11,929 bases of DNA from an uncultured Streptomyces sp. (lineage in GTDB: Bacteria > Actinomycetota > Actinomycetes > Streptomycetales > Streptomycetaceae), in NCBI GenBank assembly GCA_946480485.1, contig CAMLJW010000123.1, positions 1 through 11,929 on the forward strand. Reading direction: 5' to 3'. The notes beneath the pieces were generated by a model. The model was not told where the DNA came from and did no database searches. It saw nothing but the letters and a program-made list of their open reading frames with translations. How positions within the stretch are numbered: position 1 is the first letter of the stretch; the number at the start of each line of letters is the position of its first letter. The position numbers and the translations under genes were made by a program. Positions 7,284 to 11,929 of the stretch are shown piece after piece.

Positions 7284-8653
7284 TGTGCGGCCTCCCTGTC
7301 GTACGGGGCCCCGTCGTACTGGCGGCGAGCCGAGTCGGTGAGGCGGATCAGCAGGGCCACGATGATCCAGTTGGCGACGACCGACGAACCGCCCTGCGCC
7401 AGGAACGGCATCGGCATTCCGGTCAGCGGGATCAGCCCGGTCACGCCGCCCGCGATCACGAAGACCTGGAGCGCCAGCATCGAGGCGAGTCCGACGGCGA
7501 GCAGCCGTCCGAACGGGTCGCGCAGGGCCAGGCCCGCCCGGTAACCGCGCTCGACCAGCAGTCCGTACAGCAGGAAGATCGCGGACAGTCCGCTGAGGCC
7601 CAGTTCCTCGCCCGCCGTCGCCAGAATGAAGTCCGACTTGGCGGCGAAGCCGATGAGAATGGAGTGGCCGAGCCCGAGGCCGGTGCCGAGCATCCCGCCC
7701 GCGGCGAACGCGTAGAGGGACTGGGCGAGTTGGCTCGGCCCTTGGCCCGCCTCGACCGACGCGAACGGATGCAGCCAGACCTCGACCCGACTGTGCACAT
7801 GCGGCTCCAGCCGGCCGACGGCCAGAGCTCCGAGCGCGGCGAGCAGCAGGCCGACCGCGAGCCAGCCGGTGCGGCCCGTGGCGACGTACAGCAGGATCAC
7901 AAAGAGGCCGAAGAACAGCATGGAGGTGCCGAGGTCCCGCTCCAGGACCAGCACGCCGACGCTCAGCAGCCAGATCGTGACGATCGGGCCGAGCACCCGC
8001 CCGGTGGGCATCTGGAGCTTCCAGATACGGCGGCCGGCGTACGCGAGGGCGTTGCGGTTCGCCGCGAGATAGCCGGCGAAGAAGATCCCGAGCAGCACCT
8101 TCGCGAACTCGCCCGGCTGGATGGAGAATCCGGCGATTCTGACCCAGATCCGGGCGCCGTTCAGGGGCGGGAAGAGGACCGGCAGGACGAGCAGGGCCAG
8201 CGCGGTGACGACGGAGAGGTACGTGTAGCGCTGGAGCACCCGGTGGTCGCGCAGGACGAGCACGACCGTGATGAACAGGCCCACACCGAGCGTCGACCAG
8301 ACGAGCTGCGCGGAGGCCGCCCGGTCGGCCGGGGTCTCCAGGTCGAGCCGCTGGATCAGCACCAGGCCGAGACCGTTGAGCAGTACCGCGATCGGGAGCG
8401 GAAGCGGATCGGCGTACGGCGCCCGCAGCCGCACCGCGACATGCGCGAGGAGCGCGAGCACGCCGAGCCCGGCGCCGTAACCGGCGGCGCCGGGCGGGAC
8501 GGAGCCGTTCCTGGCGAGTCCGACGGCGCAGTAGCCGTACACGGAGAGCAGGACGGCCAGGACGATGAGGGTGAACTCGATGCCACGGTGCCGGGGGAGG
8601 GGTACAGCGGGAGTCGGCGGGTTCGCCTGCGCTGTCGGTCCGGGCGAGATCAT
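7280..8653 (-). CDS. SEDS-family peptidoglycan glycosyltransferase (FtsW/RodA type)
   Basis: A polytopic membrane protein of 457 aa that polymerises lipid II into glycan strands. Roughly ten or more hydrophobic helices are visible. Family signatures are NGARIWVRIAGFSIQPGEFA (165-184), LERDLGTSMLFFG (237-249, with D240 as the likely catalytic aspartate), and KSDFILATAGEELGL (338-352). A SSVVANW segment precedes the last helix. The N-terminal 20 residues are Pro-rich and cytoplasmic. The ATG at 8653 has no Shine-Dalgarno sequence in the 15 bases ahead, and a possible promoter ends just before it, so the mRNA may be leaderless. The stop overlaps the PBP start by 4 bp. Sequence alone does not separate FtsW from RodA. 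The lack of flanking kinase, phosphatase and FHA genes suggests a second, dispensable-type pair rather than the main one of the division or growth cluster. Confidence 0.94.
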   Translation of the reverse strand: MISPGPTAQANPPTPAVPLPRHRGIEFTLIVLAVLLSVYGYCAVGLARNGSVPPGAAGYGAGLGVLALLAHVAVRLRAPYADPLPLPIAVLLNGLGLVLIQRLDLETPADRAASAQLVWSTLGVGLFITVVLVLRDHRVLQRYTYLSVVTALALLVLPVLFPPLNGARIWVRIAGFSIQPGEFAKVLLGIFFAGYLAANRNALAYAGRRIWKLQMPTGRVLGPIVTIWLLSVGVLVLERDLGTSMLFFGLFVILLYVATGRTGWLAVGLLLAALGALAVGRLEPHVHSRVEVWLHPFASVEAGQGPSQLAQSLYAFAAGGMLGTGLGLGHSILIGFAAKSDFILATAGEELGLSGLSAIFLLYGLLVERGYRAGLALRDPFGRLLAVGLASMLALQVFVIAGGVTGLIPLTGMPMPFLAQGGSSVVANWIIVALLIRLTDSARRQYDGAPYDREAAQ

Positions 8654-8659
8654 GTCCGG

Positions 8660-8688
8660 AACGTAGCAAGCGAGTCCCTTGATGTCCC
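8660..8688 (-). promoter_or_regulatory. Candidate promoter of the SEDS/PBP pair, giving a leaderless mRNA
   Basis: Read on the minus strand: GGGACA (8688-8683), a 17-base spacer, TACGTT (8665-8660), then six bases to the ATG at 8653. The -35 box matches TTGACA at 4 of 6 positions and the -10 box is weaker. The spacing puts transcription start at or next to the A of ATG, which would explain the missing ribosome binding site. This is a pattern call only. Confidence 0.33.
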
Positions 8689-8750
8689 GTTATGTCGCGA
8701 TGATCGGGCTGTTCTGGTGCATCTTCGGGGTGTCGGGCTCGTGTCGGGGC

Positions 8751-9212
8751 TCAGCACCAGCGGGGCGACGGGCCGATGTTGTTGATGTGCCGTGCCGCGC
8801 CCCAGGACCAGGTGCCGTCCTTCACGAGATACCAAAGAGGATTGCCGTCGACGGTATCGCCCGGCGCCTTGCAGAAGATCTGGACGACCTCGCCCTGCGC
8901 GGCGGTGCGAAGCACCGCGCTGCCGCGGGTCGGGGCGGTGTGCAGCTTCAGGCCGCCCGGGGCGGTGACGACGCCCTGGAAGCCCCGGGGATCCTGACTG
9001 TCTTGACCGTCGGCCACGCCCATGTCGCGCCCCTCCCGCCCGTCAGGGCCATCACGGCGGTCCTGTGCGTCGCGGCCGCCTTGGCGGCCTTGGCCGCCTT
9101 GGTCCGAGTCGTCACCGGCGCCGTTCGCGAGGGCTATGCTCGCGGCGCCGAGGATGAGTGCACCGCCGGCGGCTGCCGTGCCGAGGTGGACGAGAGCGGA
9201 ACGCAGAGACAT
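8751..9212 (-). CDS. Small secreted SH3-domain protein
   Basis: A 153 aa exported protein. The ATG at 9212 is fixed by GAAGGAG (9219-9225) just upstream and by a clear signal peptide (residues 1-29: MSLR, a hydrophobic Ala/Gly/Leu core, probable cleavage after ALA). Residues 31-75 are a hydrophilic Gly/Asp/Arg/Gln-rich linker (for example GQGRQGGRDAQDRRDGPDGR) with no fold expected. Residues about 81-148 look like a bacterial SH3 domain (VVTAPGGLKLHTAPTRGSAV, then EVVQIFCKA, then WYLVKDGTWSWGAARHINN). Cys114 and the terminal Cys153 could pair. Such domains usually bind cell-wall peptides. There is no catalytic domain, so it is a wall-binding or structural protein at most. It lies 97 bp upstream of the SEDS gene on the same strand and could share its transcript. 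Confidence 0.85.
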   Translation of the reverse strand: MSLRSALVHLGTAAAGGALILGAASIALANGAGDDSDQGGQGRQGGRDAQDRRDGPDGREGRDMGVADGQDSQDPRGFQGVVTAPGGLKLHTAPTRGSAVLRTAAQGEVVQIFCKAPGDTVDGNPLWYLVKDGTWSWGAARHINNIGPSPRWC

Positions 9213-9270
9213 GGCGACTCCTTCAGAAAAATGAGCAGGGTGATTGATCGCCACATTAGGAGCACGTCTC

Positions 9271-9293
9271 GCGCAGTGCCCGTCACACTGCGC
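9271..9293. repeat. Perfect 8 bp inverted repeat upstream of the SH3 gene
   Basis: GCGCAGTG (9271-9278), seven bases, CACTGCGC (9286-9293). It lies 58-81 bases upstream of the SH3 gene ATG, a position compatible with an operator or a 5'-UTR hairpin. Which of these applies, if either, cannot be told from sequence. Confidence 0.55.
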
Positions 9294-9457
9294 CATCGGG
9301 GGACAGCCGCGCCCCGAGGGGAGATCGGCGCTGTGACATCGTGCGGCTTGGCCGCTTGGGCGCGACCAGTCTCCCTGGAGTTCTCGGCCTGGCTCGAACA
9401 GGGACGGCCCTTCGGCCACAGCTGGGTGGGGCCGACCGCGGTGGACGTCGGGCCACG

Positions 9458-9480
9458 TCCTTCGGATCTTCCTTCGGATC
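9458..9480. repeat. Tandem direct repeat of 11 bp
   Basis: TCCTTCGGATC occurs twice (9458-9468 and 9470-9480), separated by one base, giving a 12 bp period. It lies about 245 bp upstream of the SH3 gene start and about 170 bp beyond the Ku stop. Function unknown. Confidence 0.6.
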
Positions 9481-9652
9481 GCCGGGCTCGCAAGTCCCTT
9501 GTGTCCGGTGGCCGGATTCCGTGCCTGCTCGGCTGGTCACGCAGATGGCTGCGTTGTCGTCATTCGCCGACGCTCCGCACCGACTCCCTCTGCCTTGGAA
9601 TCGCACGCACCAAACCCGCCCGCTTTCCGATCGAAGGCAGCCCGACGGCCTC

Positions 9653-10711
9653 TCAGGCACGCTTACGGGCCGTCGTCTTCTTGGCGGGCGCCTTCTTCCC
9701 GGCGGCTTTCTTGGCGGTGGCTTTCTTGGCGGTGGCCTTCTCGGCAGCTGACTTCTGACTGGCAGCCGGCTTCTGGCCAGAGGTCGTCTTCTTCCCTGCG
9801 GCCGTCTTCTTCGCCGTGGCCGTCTTCTTCCTCCCGCCGACCTGCTGGGGAGCGGCACGGGCGGAACGACGGGCGCCGGCCCTTCCGGCGGGAGGCCGCT
9901 CGCCCTTGTCCTCGCCCTCGGACGGCTCCTCGCCGCGGGCGACGCCGGCCTCGCGGACACTCTTCTCCAGGGCGGACACGAGGTCGATGACCTTGCCGCC
10001 GGCTCCCTCGGCGGCGGGCGGGGACGGGACCGTCTCACCGGATGCCTTGGCGGCGATGAGTTCATCGACGGCCTCGCGGTAGTCGTCGTGGAGTTCGTCG
10101 AGGCCGACCTCACCGAGCGTGTCCATCAGGGCGTCCGCGAGGTCGAGTTCCTTGTAATGGACGGTGACGCTCGACTCCGGGGCGGCGATCTCCGGGGCAC
10201 GGATCTCGTCCGGCCACAGCAGCCCGTGCATGGCGATGACGTCGTCGACGACCCGCAGCATCCCCAGCCGCTCCCGGCCTCGCAGCGCGAACTTCGCGAT
10301 GGCGACCTTCTGGCTGCGCTTCAGCGCCTCGCGCAACAGGGTGTACGGCTTGGCGGCGGGAACACCGTTCGCCGCCAGGTAGTACGCGGTGTCCATCTGG
10401 AGCGGGTCGATGCGCTCGGCCGGGATGAACGCCACGATGTCGATCGTCTTGGCGGTCGGAATCGGCAGTGCGGCCAGGTCGTCGTCGGTGATCGGAACGA
10501 TGGTGCCGTCCGCCTCCTCGTACCCCTTGCCGATCTCGTCGGCCGTGACCTCACGTTCCTCCAGCTCGCACACCTTGCGGTAGCGGATGCGGCCGCCGTC
10601 CTCGGTGTGGATCTGACGGAAGGAGATCGAGTGGCTCTCAGTGGCGTTCACCAGCTTGATCGGGATGCTGACCAGCCCGAAGGAGATGGCGCCGTTCCAG
10701 ATGGATCTCAC
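9653..10711 (-). CDS. ku: Ku-like DNA end-binding protein (bacterial NHEJ)
   Basis: Homodimeric Ku ring protein that binds double-strand break ends and recruits the polymerase/ligase of bacterial end joining. Starting at GTG 10711 gives 352 aa and the typical N-terminus MRSIWNGAISFGLVSIPIKL. GAAAGG (+ strand 10720-10725) lies eight bases ahead of this start. An upstream GTG at 10720 would add MST but has no spaced ribosome binding site. The Ku core covers about 1-255, including YRKVCELEEREV and KVIDLVSALEKSV near its end. Residues about 258-352 form a long tail: first acidic/Arg-rich, then strongly Lys/Ala/Thr-rich with AKKA/KKTA-type repeats resembling histone H1 tails. Such tails in actinobacterial Ku are reported to help DNA binding. 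The gene is divergent from the LigD polymerase gene, its expected partner. Confidence 0.95.
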   Translation of the reverse strand: MRSIWNGAISFGLVSIPIKLVNATESHSISFRQIHTEDGGRIRYRKVCELEEREVTADEIGKGYEEADGTIVPITDDDLAALPIPTAKTIDIVAFIPAERIDPLQMDTAYYLAANGVPAAKPYTLLREALKRSQKVAIAKFALRGRERLGMLRVVDDVIAMHGLLWPDEIRAPEIAAPESSVTVHYKELDLADALMDTLGEVGLDELHDDYREAVDELIAAKASGETVPSPPAAEGAGGKVIDLVSALEKSVREAGVARGEEPSEGEDKGERPPAGRAGARRSARAAPQQVGGRKKTATAKKTAAGKKTTSGQKPAASQKSAAEKATAKKATAKKAAGKKAPAKKTTARKRA

Positions 10712-10762
10712 GGTCGACACCTTTCAAGTCGATTTCTCCCGATTGCATGGGATTCTCATCGT
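10712..10762. promoter_or_regulatory. Shared divergent promoter region of ku and ligD-pol
   Basis: Only 51 bp separate the chosen Ku start from the polymerase start (42 bp if Ku starts at 10720). At least one of the two promoters must therefore extend into the opposite coding region. GATT occurs at 10731, 10741 and 10751, exactly 10 bp apart, on one face of the helix. There is no clear Shine-Dalgarno before the polymerase ATG. I could not identify convincing -10/-35 pairs for either gene. Confidence 0.5.
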
Positions 10763-11644
10763 ATGACGCCGATCACGGAGGTGGAGGGGCGAAAGCTGGC
10801 GCTGAGCAATCTGGAGAAGGTCCTCTATCCGGCGACCGGCTTCACCAAGGCCGAGCTGCTGCACTACTACGCGACGGTGGCGGACACGCTGCTCGCTCAC
10901 CTCCGAGATCGCCCTCTGTCCTTCCTTCGCTACCCCGACGGCCCGGGCGGGCAGGTCTTCTTCGCCAAGAACGTCCCGCCCGGTACGCCCGACTGGGTCA
11001 GCACTACCGAGGTTCCTCGCTCGGAGGGGCCCGCACGCATGGTTCTGATCCAGAACCTCGCGTCACTGATCTGGGCGGCGAACCTCGTCACGGAGTTCCA
11101 CACGCCCCAGTGGCGCGCGGACGCTCCGGCTCTCGCCGACCGCCTGGTCCTCGACCTCGACCCCGGCCCGCCCGCCACGATCGTCGAGTGCTGCCGGGTG
11201 GCGGTGTGGCTCCGCGACCGCCTGGCCGCGGACGGTTTGTGGGCCGGCGCGAAGACGTCCGGCTCCAAGGGCCTGCACCTCCTCGCTCCGCTGGAGCCGA
11301 CCCCGTCGGGCGAGGTCACGTCATACGCGAAGTCCCTGGCGGTGGAGGCCGAGGCGGAGTTGCCCGCCCTGGTCACCCACCGCATGACGCGGAGTCTCCG
11401 TCCGGCGAAGGTGTTCGTCGACTTCAGCCAGAACGCCGCCCGCAAGACGACGGCGACCCCCTACACCCTCCGGGCCCGCCCCGCCCCCACGGTCTCCGCC
11501 CCCGTGACGTGGGCCGAGATCACGGCCTGCACCCGCCCGTCCCACCTCACCTTCCGCGCCCAGGACATCGCTGCCCGCCTGCACGAGCACGGCGACCTGC
11601 TGGCCCCGTTGTTCGACCCGAGCCGTGCCGCGGCGTTGCCGTGA
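10763..11644 (+). CDS. LigD-type NHEJ polymerase/primase domain protein (stand-alone)
   Basis: Archaeo-eukaryotic primase-type polymerase of 293 aa that fills and processes ends held by Ku; the family prefers ribonucleotides. ATG at 10763 begins MTPITEVEGRKLALSNLEKV, the family N-terminus. The same frame is open far upstream, but that part is antisense to ku. Catalytic features: DLD (D131, D133) as the metal-binding pair, D220 in VFVDF as the likely third acid, EFHTPQW (111-117), and SGSKGLH (166-172) as the nucleotide-phosphate loop. The protein carries only the polymerase domain. The phosphoesterase and ligase domains of multidomain LigD are absent and not in the window, so a separate ATP-dependent ligase is expected elsewhere. 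The C-terminus HGDLLAPLFDP is typical, so the gene appears complete despite the mobile-element remnant just after it. Confidence 0.93.
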   Translation: MTPITEVEGRKLALSNLEKVLYPATGFTKAELLHYYATVADTLLAHLRDRPLSFLRYPDGPGGQVFFAKNVPPGTPDWVSTTEVPRSEGPARMVLIQNLASLIWAANLVTEFHTPQWRADAPALADRLVLDLDPGPPATIVECCRVAVWLRDRLAADGLWAGAKTSGSKGLHLLAPLEPTPSGEVTSYAKSLAVEAEAELPALVTHRMTRSLRPAKVFVDFSQNAARKTTATPYTLRARPAPTVSAPVTWAEITACTRPSHLTFRAQDIAARLHEHGDLLAPLFDPSRAAALP

Positions 11645-11929
11645 CGCTCCGCTTGTGATCGCAGCCACCACCGCCTCGTCCGGAAACGTCGTCGCCAACA
11701 ACCCGATCGACACCTCATCCGTCAGACGGCCAGCCGCCACACCCCGATCCACCACCAGACGATCTCCCCACGGGCAGTGGGCCGTAAGTCATGGCCATTG
11801 GCCCAGGAGGACGACGTCTCCGTTCGAGCTTGCCCAGAGGCTTCTCCTTCATAGGTGCACGACGCGCGTTGACACACTCTCTGACGCTCCGGCATTCCCG
11901 TGACGACGGCCACCCATGGCTTTAAGCTG
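11645..11929 (-). mobile_element. Probable insertion-sequence remnant, including the region 5' of the transposase fragment
   Basis: The 285 bp after ligD hold no intact gene. Read on the minus strand from the window edge, the sequence begins CAGCTTAAAGCCATGG. An A/T-rich TTAAAG a few bases from an edge is the sort of sequence found at IS ends, so one element terminus may lie at or just beyond 11929. About 170 bp of leader then precede the transposase fragment. They contain a small inverted repeat TGGGCC/GGCCCA (11778-11783 and 11800-11805). No second terminal repeat can be matched within the window. Confidence 0.35.
11657..11755 (-). pseudogene. Remnant of an IS4-type transposase N-terminal domain
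   Basis: From GTG 11755, with GGGGAG eight bases ahead, the minus strand encodes about 33 residues including RLTDEVSIGLLATTFPDEAV and then VAAI. This resembles the start of IS4-family transposases as I know them: a leucine-rich segment, then FP, then a VVDEVI-like helix. The similarity stops near 11657. The frame then runs antisense through the polymerase gene with no transposase character, so the element was cut off close to the ligD stop. No DDE catalytic domain is present. The call rests on motif memory over a short segment and could be wrong. Confidence 0.5.

Larger units (their letters stand above)
9213..9652. other. Gene-poor intergenic stretch between Ku and the SH3 gene
   Basis: About 440 bp holding the 5' region of the SH3 gene and the 3' region of Ku. 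Frames through it give no protein I recognise, and their composition is that of shadow frames. Features inside it are the ribosome binding site of the SH3 gene, a perfect inverted repeat (9271-9293), a tandem repeat (9458-9480) and a small hairpin TCCGG-TGG-CCGGA (9504-9516). I see no convincing tRNA, riboswitch or strong promoter. Confidence 0.6.

Noticed and set aside
7283..8785. 500-residue plus-strand frame antisense to the SEDS gene
   Set aside because: Its composition is dominated by Gln, Asp, Glu, Arg and Gly, the mirror of hydrophobic codons in a membrane protein. No domain is visible.
9213..9300. Riboswitch upstream of the SH3 gene
   Set aside because: Cell-wall genes in actinobacteria can carry a c-di-AMP (ydaO) riboswitch, but I could not find its conserved core here. 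Only a simple hairpin is visible.
9375..9410. tRNA-like T-arm on the minus strand (CCTG TTCGAGC CAGG)
   Set aside because: No matching acceptor stem, D arm or anticodon arm is found at the right distances.
8679..9758. 359-residue plus-strand frame across the SH3 gene and into ku
   Set aside because: It is antisense to two supported genes, and the part in the gap resembles no family. Its Phe/Leu/Ala-rich end is the reverse of the lysine-rich Ku tail.
11869..11897. Consensus TTGACA on the plus strand as a promoter reading out of the window
   Set aside because: No acceptable -10 box occurs 16-19 bases downstream (GCATTC/CATTCC only).

Overview
The window is very GC-rich, has strong third-position G/C bias, uses GTG and TTG starts freely, and overlaps gene ends and starts by a few bases. 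Together with the gene families present (a conservon, class B penicillin-binding proteins, Ku and a stand-alone LigD polymerase), this points to a Streptomyces or close streptomycete chromosome. That is an inference from gene content; I could not run a search.

Region 1 (1-5664, + strand) is a conservon: a nitrate-sensor-type histidine kinase-like protein (CvnA type, 5' end cut by the window edge), a Roadblock/LC7 protein (CvnB), a DUF742 winged-helix protein (CvnC) and a small Ras-like GTPase (CvnD), joined by 4, 4 and 20 bp overlaps. After a 35 bp gap comes a StyA-like (styrene/indole monooxygenase family) flavoprotein on the same strand. The expected picture is a membrane sensor working through a Roadblock/GTPase switch, with the oxygenase as a possible output enzyme. 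No flavin reductase partner is in view. The block ends at a hairpin at 5703-5741 in a convergent intergenic gap.

Region 2 (5787-9212, - strand) is a cell-envelope block. A SEDS glycosyltransferase (FtsW/RodA type) overlaps by ATGA with a class B penicillin-binding protein, which is the usual polymerase-transpeptidase pair. Just upstream on the same strand is a small secreted SH3-domain protein. About 440 bp without a recognisable gene (9213-9652) lies upstream of the SH3 gene. It contains a perfect 8 bp inverted repeat and a 12 bp tandem repeat.

Region 3 (9653-11644) is a bacterial non-homologous end-joining pair. Ku, with a long lysine/alanine-rich tail, is on the - strand. It is divergent from a LigD-type polymerase/primase domain protein on the + strand, and the two share an intergenic region of only about 50 bp. 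No ATP-dependent ligase is in the window.

Region 4 (11645-11929) has no intact gene. Its minus strand encodes a short stretch resembling the N-terminal domain of IS4-type transposases, which ends close to the ligD stop. It looks like an insertion-sequence remnant, possibly with one element end at the window edge.
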